This document shows, in pieces, positions 6,754-14,778 of a stretch of 37,416 nt of DNA. Within the stretch, counting starts at the first letter, position 1. The number at the start of each line of letters is the position of its first letter. Location of the stretch: NCBI GenBank assembly GCA_039029395.1, contig JBCCGG010000056.1, forward strand, positions 1 through 37,416, in the 5' to 3' direction. The translations under genes and the position numbers were made by a program. Below the pieces are notes generated by a model. The model saw nothing but the letters and a program-made list of their open reading frames with translations, was not told where the DNA came from and made no database searches. This DNA comes from JBCCGG01 sp039029395. GTDB lineage: Bacteria; Pseudomonadota; Alphaproteobacteria; Kiloniellales; JAKSDN01.

Positions 6754-7908
6754 TCAATAGGACCTTGGCAGCCCCAGCACGTGCTCGGCCAGGTAGGAGA
6801 GGATCAAGTTGGTGGAGATCGGGGCAATTTGGTAGAGCCGGGTCTCCCGGTATTTGCGCTCCACGTCGTACTCGACCGCGAAGCCGAAACCGCCGTGGGT
6901 CTGCAGACAGGCCTCGGCAGCCGCCCAGGAGGCCTCGGCGGCGAGTAGTTTGGCCATGTTGGCCTCCTTGGCGCAGCGCTCGCCGGCGTCGAAGAGAGCG
7001 GCCGCCCGGCGCACCATGAGGTCGGCCGCCTCGCTCTGGGCGTAAGCCTTGGCGATCGGGAACTGGACACCCTGGTTCTGGCCGATCGGGCGAGCGAACA
7101 CACGGCGCTCGGCGGCATACTTGGCGCCCTTCTCGATGAACCAGCGGGCATCGCCGATGCATTCGGCGGCGATCAGGATGCGCTCGGCGTTCATGCCGTC
7201 CAGGATGTAGCGGAAGCCAGCGCCCTCCTCGCCGATCAAGCTGTCGGCCGGGATCGCCAAGTTGTCGAAAAAGACCTCGGTGGTGGCGTGGTTGATCATG
7301 GTCGGGATCGGCCGGACCGTAACCCCGTTTCCAACGGCCTCGCGCAGGTCGACCAGGAAAACCGAGAGCCCCTCGCCCTTGCGCGCCACCTGCTCCTTGG
7401 GCGTGGTGCGCGCAAGCAGCAGCAGGAGGTCGGAGTGCTCGGCCCGGCTGGTCCAGACCTTCTGGCCGTTGACGATGTAGCGGTCGCCGTCGCGCCTTGA
7501 GGTGGTCTTGAGTGCGAGCGTATCCGTTCCGCTGGTCGGCTCGGTCACGCCAAAGGCCTGGAGGCGCAAGCGCCCGGCGGCGATCTCCGGCAGCCAGCGC
7601 TCCTTCTGGGCCGGGCTGCCGTGGCGCAGCAGGGTGCCCATGGTGTACATCTGGGCGTGACAGGCGGCCGCGTTGCAGCCGGCCTTCTGGATCTCCTCGA
7701 GAATCGCCGCGGCCGCCGCCAAGGGCAGGCCGCTGCCGCCGTAGGTCTCCGGGATCAAGGCCGCCAGGAAGCCGGACTCGGTGAGCGCTTTGACGAAGGC
7801 CTCGGGATAGGCCTTGGCCTGGTCCAGCTCTTGCCAGTAGGTGCCGGGAAAGCCGGCGCAGAGCCCGCGCACGGCCCGGCGGATCTCGGCAAAGTCGTCG
7901 TCCTGCAT
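6754..7908 (-). CDS. Acyl-CoA dehydrogenase
   Basis: This 384-residue FAD-dependent acyl-CoA dehydrogenase has all three domains. There is an N-terminal helical part (PETYGGSGLP), the beta domain with AFGVTEPTSGTD and VNGQKVWTS, and a C-terminal helical bundle with THGGFGFAVEYDVERKYRE. The usual catalytic glutamate of the YEGT motif is replaced by LYQIAPIS. A glutamate in NAERI (E242) sits where isovaleryl-CoA and long-chain dehydrogenases carry their base on helix G. The ATG at 7908 is chosen because homology begins there; the frame stays open upstream without similarity. It is the first gene of the leftward CoA-ester set and diverges from the methyltransferase gene. Confidence 0.93.
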   Translation of the reverse strand: MQDDDFAEIRRAVRGLCAGFPGTYWQELDQAKAYPEAFVKALTESGFLAALIPETYGGSGLPLAAAAAILEEIQKAGCNAAACHAQMYTMGTLLRHGSPAQKERWLPEIAAGRLRLQAFGVTEPTSGTDTLALKTTSRRDGDRYIVNGQKVWTSRAEHSDLLLLLARTTPKEQVARKGEGLSVFLVDLREAVGNGVTVRPIPTMINHATTEVFFDNLAIPADSLIGEEGAGFRYILDGMNAERILIAAECIGDARWFIEKGAKYAAERRVFARPIGQNQGVQFPIAKAYAQSEAADLMVRRAAALFDAGERCAKEANMAKLLAAEASWAAAEACLQTHGGFGFAVEYDVERKYRETRLYQIAPISTNLILSYLAEHVLGLPRSY

Positions 7909-7980
7909 GGCGGCTCGCGCTCCTCGAGTCGGTTGCCGGGAGCCTAACCGATCTCCTGTCAGCAGAAAATGCCGCGGCTC

Positions 7981-8010
7981 TTGCCGGCCGGGCGCGGGCC
8001 TGGTCATACT
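7981..8010 (+). promoter_or_regulatory. Candidate promoter of the methyltransferase gene
   Basis: TTGCCG (7981-7986) and CATACT (8005-8010) are spaced by 18 bases. The -10 ends only six bases before the ATG, so the transcript would be leaderless or nearly so, and no ribosome binding site is visible before that ATG. Both hexamers are imperfect, so this is weak. Confidence 0.3.
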
Positions 8011-8016
8011 GCGGCC

Positions 8017-8700
8017 ATGGAACGCCTCAAGCACACCGCCGTCCTGCGCCGCCACCTGCCCATGGCCGGCGCGGCGATCGCCGACGTGGGCTGCGGCGAC
8101 GGTTCGCTGGTGCGCTTCTTGACTCGCCAGGGCGCCCAAGTTGTCGGCATCGATCCGAGCCCCGGCCAGCTCGAGCGGGCGCGCGCCCAAGCGCCGGCCG
8201 GCGATGAGCGCTATATGGAAGGCGTCGGCGAAGACCTGCCACTGGAGAGCGGCTCGCTTGATGCCGTCGCCTTCTTCAATGCCCTGCACCACGTGCCGGT
8301 GCCCCAGCAGGGCCCGGCGCTGGCCGAGGCGGCACGGGTGCTCAAGCCGGGTGGCTTGTTGTATGTGCAGGAGCCGATCGCCGCCGGCGCCTATTTCGAG
8401 CTGATGCGCCCGGTCGAGGACGAGACCGAGGTGCGCGCCAAAGCCTACGAGGCGCTCCAAGTCGCGCCCCGCGACGGCGCCCTTGAAGCGGCGCTCGAGT
8501 TTCTCTACGAAGCGCCGATCGGCCACGAGTCCTTCGAGGCCATGACCCAGGCGATCGTCGCCGTGGACGAGACCAGGCGCCCTCGGGTCGAGGCGCAGAA
8601 AGAGCGGATGCGTGACGCCTTCGAGAAAGACGCCGAGGCACGGGACGGCAAATTCTGGTTCTATCAGCCCTGCCGCCTCAACCTGTTGCGGCGGCGCTGA
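8017..8700 (+). CDS. Class I SAM-dependent methyltransferase
   Basis: This 227-residue methyltransferase of the Methyltransf_11 type has motif I at IADVGCGDGSL (about residues 22-32). The acidic residue binding the SAM ribose is in VVGIDPSPGQLERA. Motif II/III is DAVAFFNALHHVP, and the post-motif is AARVLKPGGLLYVQEP. The closest general resemblance is to ubiquinone/menaquinone-type or small-molecule methyltransferases, but the acceptor cannot be predicted. The ATG at 8017 begins the homology. The next gene follows 14 bases later in the same direction, so they may be cotranscribed. Confidence 0.88.
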   Translation: MERLKHTAVLRRHLPMAGAAIADVGCGDGSLVRFLTRQGAQVVGIDPSPGQLERARAQAPAGDERYMEGVGEDLPLESGSLDAVAFFNALHHVPVPQQGPALAEAARVLKPGGLLYVQEPIAAGAYFELMRPVEDETEVRAKAYEALQVAPRDGALEAALEFLYEAPIGHESFEAMTQAIVAVDETRRPRVEAQKERMRDAFEKDAEARDGKFWFYQPCRLNLLRRR

Positions 8701-8714
8701 CCGGAGTCTCTGAA

Positions 8715-9035
8715 ATGACTATCAAGTATCTCTCCCAGCACCACAGCGAGGACGACCCGAGCGGGCTGATCCGCGAGGTGCTGAATATGGGGGCCGCCTT
8801 TCCCGGGCCGGCCGAGGACATCTTGCTGTCCTGGACTCTCAAGCTCGGCGCCACGGCCGATCCGGCGCACCACGCACGGCGCCTGCTGGCGCAGTACGAG
8901 ATCGCCGAGGGCCCCGTGCCTGACGATCCCCGGGGCAAGCTGATCGAGCTGCTACGCGAGGCCGCGGCCTTCTCGCCCGACAAGGTCCAGCGCCGGTCCG
9001 AGCGCCCGAGCCGCCGGCGGCGCCGCGAGTCTTGA
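8715..9035 (+). CDS. Small uncharacterised protein (106 aa)
   Basis: This hypothetical protein was not recognised. It is mostly helical and acidic (IREVLNMGAAFPGPAEDILL; HHARRLLAQYEIAEGPVP) and ends in a very basic tail (RRSERPSRRRRRES) that could touch nucleic acid. There is no signal peptide or membrane helix. Its stop codon overlaps the TTG start of the following YcaQ-family gene (TTGA, 9032-9035), so it is translationally coupled to a DNA repair protein. The combination of basic tail and coupling suggests a nucleic-acid-related partner role, which is inference. Confidence 0.75.
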   Translation: MTIKYLSQHHSEDDPSGLIREVLNMGAAFPGPAEDILLSWTLKLGATADPAHHARRLLAQYEIAEGPVPDDPRGKLIELLREAAAFSPDKVQRRSERPSRRRRRES

Positions 9036-10237
9036 CCTACCGGCTCGACAACCGCCGGGCCCGCCACCTGCTGTTCCACCTCCAGGGCCTCTCAGACCCG
9101 CCTCGACGCAAGCAGACGGATGACGATCTGCACCAGCTTATCGAGCGCCTGGGCTACGTTCAGGTCGATTCCATCAACACGGTGGAGCGGGCCCACCACA
9201 TGATCCTCTTCGCCCGCAACCAGACCTACCGGCAAAAGCAGCTGAGCCGTCTGGTCGAGCGCGAGCGCCGGCTGTTCGAGAACTGGGTGCACGACGCCGC
9301 GGTGATCCCTTGCGCCTTCTACCCCTATTGGCGGCACCACTTTACCCGAGAAGAAATGCGCCTGGCCAAACAATGGGAGAGCTGGCGCGGCAACAACTAC
9401 CGGGACCACCTGGACCAGGTGCTAGAGCTTGTGCGCGGCGGCGGCCCGAACCGGGCGCGCGACCTGGGGACGGACCAGCCCAAGGGCTCGGGCGGCTGGT
9501 GGGACTGGCATCCGGGAAAGACGGCGCTCGAGTTCCATTGGCGCACCGGCAGGCTCGCGGTCTGCCACCGCGAAGGCTTCCAGAAGGTCTATGATCTGGC
9601 CGAGCGGGTGATTCCGGCCTGCCACCGAGACGAGGTGCCGGAGCGCGCGGCCTTCCTGAACTGGGCCTGCGGCGAGGCGCTGGCCCGCCTGGGTATCGCC
9701 ACGCCCGGCCAGGTGGCGGATTTTTGGGGCCTGATTTCGGCCCAGGAGGCCAAGGACTGGCTGACCGCCCAGCCGGTCGACAGGGTCATCCAGGTGGAGG
9801 TCGAGGGCTGCCCGGGCAGCCGGCCCCGCAAGCTTTTTGCCCGCGCCGACCTGCCCGAGCTGGCCGCCGACCTGCCCACACCACCCGAGCGCCTGCGGGC
9901 GCTAAGCCCCTTCGATCCGGTGATCCGCGACAGGGGGCGCCTTGCCCACCTCTTCGGTTTCGATTATCGCATCGAGGTCTTCGTACCGGCCGCCAAGCGT
10001 CGCTATGGCTACTATGTTTTTCCCCTACTCGAGGCCGACCGCTTCGTCGGGCGCATCGACATGGTACACGAGCGCGACCGAGGCGAGCTCAGGGTCAAGG
10101 GCCTCTGGCTCGAGCCCAAGTGCCGCCTGACCAAGGGCCGGCAAGCGGCGCTCGAGTCCGAGCTGGCGCGTCAAGCCCGCTTCACTGGTGCGGAGAACAT
10201 CGTCTACGACGAGGGCTATGTGAAAGAGGTCGGCTGA
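9032..10237 (+). CDS. ycaQ: YcaQ/AlkX-family winged-helix DNA glycosylase
   Basis: This 401-residue protein belongs to the winged helix-turn-helix family of E. coli YcaQ (AlkX), a monofunctional glycosylase that unhooks bulky alkyl lesions and interstrand crosslinks. The catalytic Q-x-D motif is present as YVQVDSI (Q44, D46). Other family marks are RRLFENWVHDAAVIP, the central wHTH region, LSPFDPVIRDR and the C-terminal YGYYVFPLLEADRFVGRID. The start is a TTG at 9032 overlapping the stop of the small upstream gene. No earlier in-frame start fits as well. Length is normal for the family. Some homologs occur in antibiotic clusters, but nothing here suggests self-resistance. Confidence 0.92.
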   Translation: MTYRLDNRRARHLLFHLQGLSDPPRRKQTDDDLHQLIERLGYVQVDSINTVERAHHMILFARNQTYRQKQLSRLVERERRLFENWVHDAAVIPCAFYPYWRHHFTREEMRLAKQWESWRGNNYRDHLDQVLELVRGGGPNRARDLGTDQPKGSGGWWDWHPGKTALEFHWRTGRLAVCHREGFQKVYDLAERVIPACHRDEVPERAAFLNWACGEALARLGIATPGQVADFWGLISAQEAKDWLTAQPVDRVIQVEVEGCPGSRPRKLFARADLPELAADLPTPPERLRALSPFDPVIRDRGRLAHLFGFDYRIEVFVPAAKRRYGYYVFPLLEADRFVGRIDMVHERDRGELRVKGLWLEPKCRLTKGRQAALESELARQARFTGAENIVYDEGYVKEVG

Positions 10238-10278
10238 GCGCTGGCCGCTTCCCCCTGTTCAAGCTCGCCAAGACAATC

Positions 10279-10284
10279 TAAAAT
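10279..10284 (+). promoter_or_regulatory. Candidate -10 element of the lipoprotein gene
   Basis: TAAAAT at 10279-10284 matches the -10 consensus at five of six positions. At 17 bases upstream the sequence is TGTTCA (10256-10261), a poor -35. The spacing to the preferred ATG at 10310 leaves room for a short leader with GGGGGAC as ribosome binding site. Confidence 0.4.
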
Positions 10285-10309
10285 TGCTCCCCTTGCAATG
10301 GGGGACGTG

Positions 10310-10924
10310 ATGATGGGCAAGCTTTGGTCGATCCTAATCCTGCTGGTTCTGCTTGGCTTGGCGGCCTGCGCGCCAAGCTATCCGCTTGGCATGTCGGAAG
10401 CGGAGTGGAATGCGCTGACACCCGAGCAGCAACAGGAGGCGCGCGTCGCGGACGCGGAGCTAAAACGGGCGAAGGCCGAGCAGAAGGCCGCCGAAGCCAA
10501 CGCCCGGGCGCTCGAACAGCGCAACAAGTTGATCGAGCAGTATCGCCGGGCCGGCAAGGGCGACATCGCGGAATGCCAGATCATTCCGCCAGAAAATGCG
10601 CCGGCGGGCCTCAAGGTGCGCCCCTCCGAGGTGACCCTGGTGCGCGGCGAGGACCGACGCTTGACCCTGACCAAAGACTTCGGAAGCCCAGAGTATCTCT
10701 GGGCCCGGCGCGGCTCCGGCGGCGACATCGAGCTTTGCGGCTCAACCTCATCGGGCAGCGGGCCGGCCGGCTCCTGCGACCGGATTACTTCGCTTTCGAT
10801 CGGCTTCGGTCAGGTGGCGAAGAAGGAGATCGTTTGGGCCCCGGGTTTGCGCAACGGAACCTTTGAGTGCCAGGAGTTCAAGGGCAGCTTCGGCCCCTCC
10901 GGCATTCCGCCGCACTTGCTCTAG
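10310..10924 (+). CDS. Lipoprotein of unknown function (204 aa)
   Basis: An N-terminal signal (KLWSILILLVLLGLAAC) ends in a lipobox LAAC, so the mature protein should be lipidated on that cysteine. A charged alanine-rich helix follows (about residues 30-80, many K/E/A, probably coiled coil). Then comes a beta-rich C-terminal domain with four cysteines (AECQII, ELCGST, GSCDRI, FECQEF) that could form two disulfides in the periplasm. No named domain was recognised. ATG 10310 has GGGGG five bases upstream; the earlier ATG at 10298 has no ribosome binding site. It converges with dgcA. Confidence 0.8.
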   Translation: MMGKLWSILILLVLLGLAACAPSYPLGMSEAEWNALTPEQQQEARVADAELKRAKAEQKAAEANARALEQRNKLIEQYRRAGKGDIAECQIIPPENAPAGLKVRPSEVTLVRGEDRRLTLTKDFGSPEYLWARRGSGGDIELCGSTSSGSGPAGSCDRITSLSIGFGQVAKKEIVWAPGLRNGTFECQEFKGSFGPSGIPPHLL

Positions 10925-10935
10925 AACAGCGCCTA

Positions 10936-11916
10936 TCAGCCCCAGAGTGCCGGGCTGGCAGGCTGCATGAGGCTACCTTCGAAAATGATTCCGTCGGGGC
11001 GGTCCTCGGCAAGGACCAGGGGGCCGTCCAGGTCGACGATCAGCGCACCCTGGGCGACCAACATGGCCGGCGCCATGGCCAGCGACGTGGCGACCATGCA
11101 GCCCACCATGATCCCGAAACCGGCCGCCTCGGCGGCGATTTTCAGCGCCAGGGCCTCGGTCAGGCCGCCGGTCTTGTCGAGCTTGATGTTGACCACGTCG
11201 TAGCGCCCGGCGAGCGCTGGCAGGGAGGCCCGGTCGTGACAGGATTCGTCGGCCGCCAGCTTGACCGGCCGCGCCAGCCCGTCCAGTCCGGCGTCCGCGC
11301 CGGCGGGCAAGGGCTGCTCGATCAGCTCGACGCCGAGCTCGGCCAAGGCTGGGATCAGCCCCTCCGCGGTCGCGCGAGTCCAGCCCTCGTTGGCATCGAC
11401 GATAAGCCGCGCATCCGGCGCGTTTTCGCGCACCGCCGCGACCCGCGCCAGATCGTCGGGGCCGGCCAGCTTAAGCTTGAGCAGCGGGCGGTTGGCGTTC
11501 TCTCGGGCCGCCGCGCCCATCGCCTCGGGACTGTCTAGGGAGAGTGTGTAAGCCGTGGTGAGCGGCGCGGGCGCGGGCAGGTCGAGAAGCTGCCAGACCG
11601 GCTTTCCCGACTGCTTGACCTCCAGGTCCCAAAAGGCACAGTCCAGCGCATTGCGCGCGGCACCGGCCGGCAAGCGCGCCTGCAAGGCTGCCCGATCGAG
11701 GCCTTGGGCCAAGTCGTCGCGCAGGCCCTCTATCTGAGCGGTCACGCTCTCAACGCTCTCGTCGTAGCGGGCGTACGGTCGGCATTCGCCGCGCCCGACC
11801 AACCCGTCTTGCTCGAGCTCGACGATCACCAGATCGACCGCCGTGACGCTGCCCCGGGAGATCGTCCAGGTGCCCCGGGTCGGCCAGGACTCGGCCCGGA
11901 CCGTGAGCCCGCTCAC
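10936..11916 (-). CDS. dgcA: N-acetyl-D-glutamate racemase DgcA (enolase superfamily; dipeptide epimerase-like)
   Basis: This 326-residue enolase-superfamily enzyme is of the muconate-lactonizing/dipeptide-epimerase type. The two-base racemisation machinery is complete: KLKL (K147, K149), metal ligands in LIVDANEGW (D174), LIEQPLP (E200) and LAADES (D223), and the second base in NIKLDKTGG (K245). Alone it would be called L-Ala-D/L-Glu epimerase. Directly behind a DUF1611/DgcN gene, with a GTGA overlap (11913-11916), it matches the DgcN-DgcA D-glutamate pathway, in which DgcA turns N-acetyl-D-glutamate into N-acetyl-L-glutamate. The start is GTG at 11916; no in-frame ATG fits. Confidence 0.87.
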   Translation of the reverse strand: MSGLTVRAESWPTRGTWTISRGSVTAVDLVIVELEQDGLVGRGECRPYARYDESVESVTAQIEGLRDDLAQGLDRAALQARLPAGAARNALDCAFWDLEVKQSGKPVWQLLDLPAPAPLTTAYTLSLDSPEAMGAAARENANRPLLKLKLAGPDDLARVAAVRENAPDARLIVDANEGWTRATAEGLIPALAELGVELIEQPLPAGADAGLDGLARPVKLAADESCHDRASLPALAGRYDVVNIKLDKTGGLTEALALKIAAEAAGFGIMVGCMVATSLAMAPAMLVAQGALIVDLDGPLVLAEDRPDGIIFEGSLMQPASPALWG

Positions 11917-12908
11917 AGTTGGTCCACGATGCGCCCAACACCGTTGCGCACCGGGTCGACCGCGGGCATCCCGAGCCGCGCCTCCGCCTCGTCCAGATAC
12001 TTTTGGGCAGCGTCGGCCTCCAGGCGCGAGGTGTCGACTGCCATGGCGACGAAGCGGACCTCGGGGTTGGTCAGACGGGCAGCCGCCAGATTGGCTTCCA
12101 TGCAGGTCTCGAACTCGGGCAGGCCATAGTCCGGCAGGCCGCGCATGTGGGTGCGGGTCGGTTCGTGGCAGAGCACCAGGGCATCCGGCTGGGCGCCGTG
12201 TAGCAGGCCCATGGAAACCCCCGCGAAGGAGGCGTGGAACAGGGAGCCCTGGCCTTCGATCAGGTCCCAGTGGTCGTCGTCGTTGTCGGGCGAGAGCCAC
12301 TCCACGGCGCCGGAGATGAAATCGGCGACCACGGCGTCGATCGAGACACCGGTGCCGGCGATCATGATGCCGGTCTGCCCGGTTGCCCGGAAGTCGGCTT
12401 TCATGCCGCGCGTCTGCATCTCCTTCTCGATCGCCAACATGGTGAACATCTTGCCGCAGGAGCAGTCGGTGCCGACCGCAAGCAGGCGCTTGCCTGCGCG
12501 CTTGATGCCGCTGCCGACCTGGAAACGACCGGTCGGGTGGCGCACGTCGAACAGCTCGCGCCCCAGGCGCGTCGCCGTCTCCGCCAGAATGGGCACATCC
12601 GCCAAGCGCGCATGCAGGCCGGCGGCCAGGTCCATGCCCTGCTCCAAGGCCTCGACCAGGATGTCGGTCCAGGCATCGGAGATCACCCCGCCCCGCGTGG
12701 CGACGCCGACCACCAGGGTCTTGACCCCGGCCTCGGCCGCCTCGGCGACGGTCATATCGGGCAAACCCATATCAGCGTTGCAGTCGGGCAGGCGGAGCTG
12801 GCCGACGCACCAGTCCGGGCGAAACTGGGCGATGCCGATCGCGGTCTTGGCGGCCAGCCGGTCGGCCGCGTCGCCCAGAAACAACAAATAGGGTTGCTTA
12901 ATGTTCAT
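11913..12908 (-). CDS. dgcN: D-glutamate N-acetyltransferase DgcN (DUF1611)
   Basis: This 331-residue DUF1611 protein has a P-loop-like GTDCSCGK (residues 146-153) and the conserved WDLIEGQGSLFH and VLCHEPTRTHMRG segments. In marine proteobacteria and haloarchaea DgcN acetylates D-glutamate, and DgcA racemises the product so that it joins the arginine/glutamate pool. That function is taken from the family and the coupled dgcA neighbour. The ATG at 12908 has AAAGGGGA 8 bases upstream. The gene is first in a two-gene leftward operon and diverges from the cyclase gene. No N-acetylglutamate deacetylase is in the window. Confidence 0.88.
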   Translation of the reverse strand: MNIKQPYLLFLGDAADRLAAKTAIGIAQFRPDWCVGQLRLPDCNADMGLPDMTVAEAAEAGVKTLVVGVATRGGVISDAWTDILVEALEQGMDLAAGLHARLADVPILAETATRLGRELFDVRHPTGRFQVGSGIKRAGKRLLAVGTDCSCGKMFTMLAIEKEMQTRGMKADFRATGQTGIMIAGTGVSIDAVVADFISGAVEWLSPDNDDDHWDLIEGQGSLFHASFAGVSMGLLHGAQPDALVLCHEPTRTHMRGLPDYGLPEFETCMEANLAAARLTNPEVRFVAMAVDTSRLEADAAQKYLDEAEARLGMPAVDPVRNGVGRIVDQL

Positions 12909-12963
12909 GGTGGTCCCCTTTCCCCCAGTCCCGACATTCGGTCCTATCCCGTCTGGACTAGCA

Positions 12964-12993
12964 GATATACACTTGCGGCCCTGATCAAGCCAA
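12964..12993 (-). promoter_or_regulatory. Candidate promoter of dgcN-dgcA
   Basis: On the reverse strand TTGGCT (12993-12988) and TATATC (12969-12964) are separated by 18 bases. They sit about 56 bases before the dgcN ATG, inside the 100-base divergent region shared with the cyclase gene. The hexamers match the sigma-70 consensus moderately. Confidence 0.35.
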
Positions 12994-13008
12994 GATCCGG
13001 GATTCGCC

Positions 13009-14709
13009 GTGGAGCGACACCTCGCCGCCATACTCGCCGCCGATCTGGTCGGCTACTCGGCCCTTATGGGCGCCGACGAGGCCGGTACGCTCGCGCGGGT
13101 TAAGGCCTGCGAGGCCGAGGTGGTGGAGCCCCTGGTGTCGGAGCACAAGGGCCGCATCGTCAAACGCATGGGCGATGGGTACCTGGTCGAGTTCGCCAGC
13201 GTGGTCGCGGCCGTCGAGTGCGCGCTGGCTTGGCAAGAGGCGATGGCCGAGCGGGCGCCCCTGCGCTTCCGCATCGGGATTAACCTGGGTGAAATCATCA
13301 CTGAGGACGAGGACATTTACGGCACCGGTGTCAATGTCGCTGCCCGCCTGGAGGCGCTCGCGGACCCCGGCGGAATCTGCCTCTCCGGCACGGTGTACGG
13401 CGAGGTCAAGGGCAAGATCGATACGGCTTTCGAGGATCTGGGCTCACAGACGATCAAGAACATCGCCGAGCCGGTGCGGGCCTATCGAGTCGCCTCGGGT
13501 GCTGAGCCTAAAATGCCGCTGCCGACGTCCTCCTCCGACCTTCCCACGATCGCCGTCCTGCCCTTCACCAACATGTCAGGCGACCCGGAACAACAGTACT
13601 TCTCCGACGGCATCAGCGAGGACATCATCACCGAACTGGCCCGCTTCGGCGTGCTCCAGGTGGTTGCCCGCAACTCCACCTTCGTCTACCGGGACCAGTC
13701 GATCGACGTCGCCGAGATTGGCCGCCTCTTGGGCTGCGACTATCTGCTCGAGGGCAGCCTGCGCAAAGCCGGCAAGCGTATTCGCCTCACCGCCCAGTTG
13801 ATCGACGCCAAGTCCGGCAAGCATGTCTGGGCCGAGCGCTACGACCGGGACTTGGAGGATATCTTCGCCATTCAGGATGAGCTCGTGCATGCCATCGTGA
13901 CCAATCTTGTGGGCCGTGTCGCCACGGCCGACTTGGCCCGGTCACTGCGCAAGCCGGCCGAAAGCCTAGCGGCCTACGACCTCTACCTGCGCGCCTTGGA
14001 GCTCGACCGCAATTACGACGAAAAGAGCACCCTTGAGGGTGTCGCACTGCTGGAGCGCGCGGTCGAGCTGGACCCGAGGTTTGCTCGCGCTCACGTATTG
14101 TTGGCGACCTTCCTGTGGACGGCCGGGTGGTTCAAGGACATGGTCGGCGAAACCTATCTGGACCGGGCGATCGCCAGTGCCAACAGGGCGATCTCCTTGG
14201 ATCCGGATGACGCGCTCTGTCATGGCGCGCTCGGATCCATCCATCTGATGCGCGAGGATTACGGCCAGGCGGGTCAGTACTTCGAGCGCGCGCTTAGTCT
14301 CAATGCGCACGACACCATGTTTTGGACCGACTACGGCTGGTTCCTAATGGCGATCGGCGAGTCCGACCGAGCACTGGAGATCCTGGACCACCGGGAAACC
14401 TTCGAACCCCATCCGCCGCTCTACCATTGGGAGGTGCGTGGCCAAGTGCTTTACGCTCTTCGGCGCTACGAGGATTCCATGAAGGCACTGGAGCGTTCAA
14501 AGGTCACGAACGACTGGGTCCACGCCAATTTGGCCGCCTGCTATGGCCAACTCGGCCGCGTCGAGGAGGCGCGCGCGAGCTGGGCCACGATCCGCGACCA
14601 CCTGCCCAACGCCACGCTGTCGTTCGCCTGGCGGCACATTCATGCGAGGAGCCAGGCGGATCGAGACCATTGGGAAGAAGGCCTGGAGAAGGCGGGGATA
14701 AGCGATTAG
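13009..14709 (+). CDS. Class III nucleotide cyclase with TolB-like and TPR domains
   Basis: This 566-residue signalling protein has three parts. The class III adenylate/guanylate cyclase domain (about 1-165) carries metal aspartates D12 (AADLVGYS) and D56 (RMGDGYLVEF). Its transition-state residues are N109 and R113 (YGTGVNVAARLE), with K52 and D102 in base-selecting positions, so it looks active and adenylate-specific. A TolB N-terminal-like domain follows (IAVLPFTNMSGDPEQQYFSDG, about 180-300). Tetratricopeptide repeats fill the rest. This architecture is common in alphaproteobacteria and couples cAMP production to protein binding. The start is GTG 13009 with no clear ribosome binding site. 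It lies divergent from dgcN and ahead of the gamma-glutamyltransferase; what it senses is unknown. Confidence 0.9.
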   Translation: MERHLAAILAADLVGYSALMGADEAGTLARVKACEAEVVEPLVSEHKGRIVKRMGDGYLVEFASVVAAVECALAWQEAMAERAPLRFRIGINLGEIITEDEDIYGTGVNVAARLEALADPGGICLSGTVYGEVKGKIDTAFEDLGSQTIKNIAEPVRAYRVASGAEPKMPLPTSSSDLPTIAVLPFTNMSGDPEQQYFSDGISEDIITELARFGVLQVVARNSTFVYRDQSIDVAEIGRLLGCDYLLEGSLRKAGKRIRLTAQLIDAKSGKHVWAERYDRDLEDIFAIQDELVHAIVTNLVGRVATADLARSLRKPAESLAAYDLYLRALELDRNYDEKSTLEGVALLERAVELDPRFARAHVLLATFLWTAGWFKDMVGETYLDRAIASANRAISLDPDDALCHGALGSIHLMREDYGQAGQYFERALSLNAHDTMFWTDYGWFLMAIGESDRALEILDHRETFEPHPPLYHWEVRGQVLYALRRYEDSMKALERSKVTNDWVHANLAACYGQLGRVEEARASWATIRDHLPNATLSFAWRHIHARSQADRDHWEEGLEKAGISD

Positions 14710-14740
14710 CCGGCCTCTTTTGGCCCGGGCCCGGCCTCGC

Positions 14741-14746
14741 TATAGT
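14741..14746 (+). promoter_or_regulatory. Candidate -10 element of the gamma-glutamyltransferase gene
   Basis: TATAGT (14741-14746) matches the -10 consensus at five of six positions. Seventeen bases upstream is TTTTGG (14718-14723), a weak -35. It would give a leader of about 25 bases carrying a CAAGG ribosome binding site before the ATG at 14779. Confidence 0.4.
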
Positions 14747-14778
14747 CGGCGCCCCCAAGACCGGAACAAGGCGCCCCC

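Noticed and set aside
7909..8526. N-terminal extension of the acyl-CoA dehydrogenase
   Set aside because: It is antisense to the methyltransferase gene, and dehydrogenase homology starts at the ATG at 7908.
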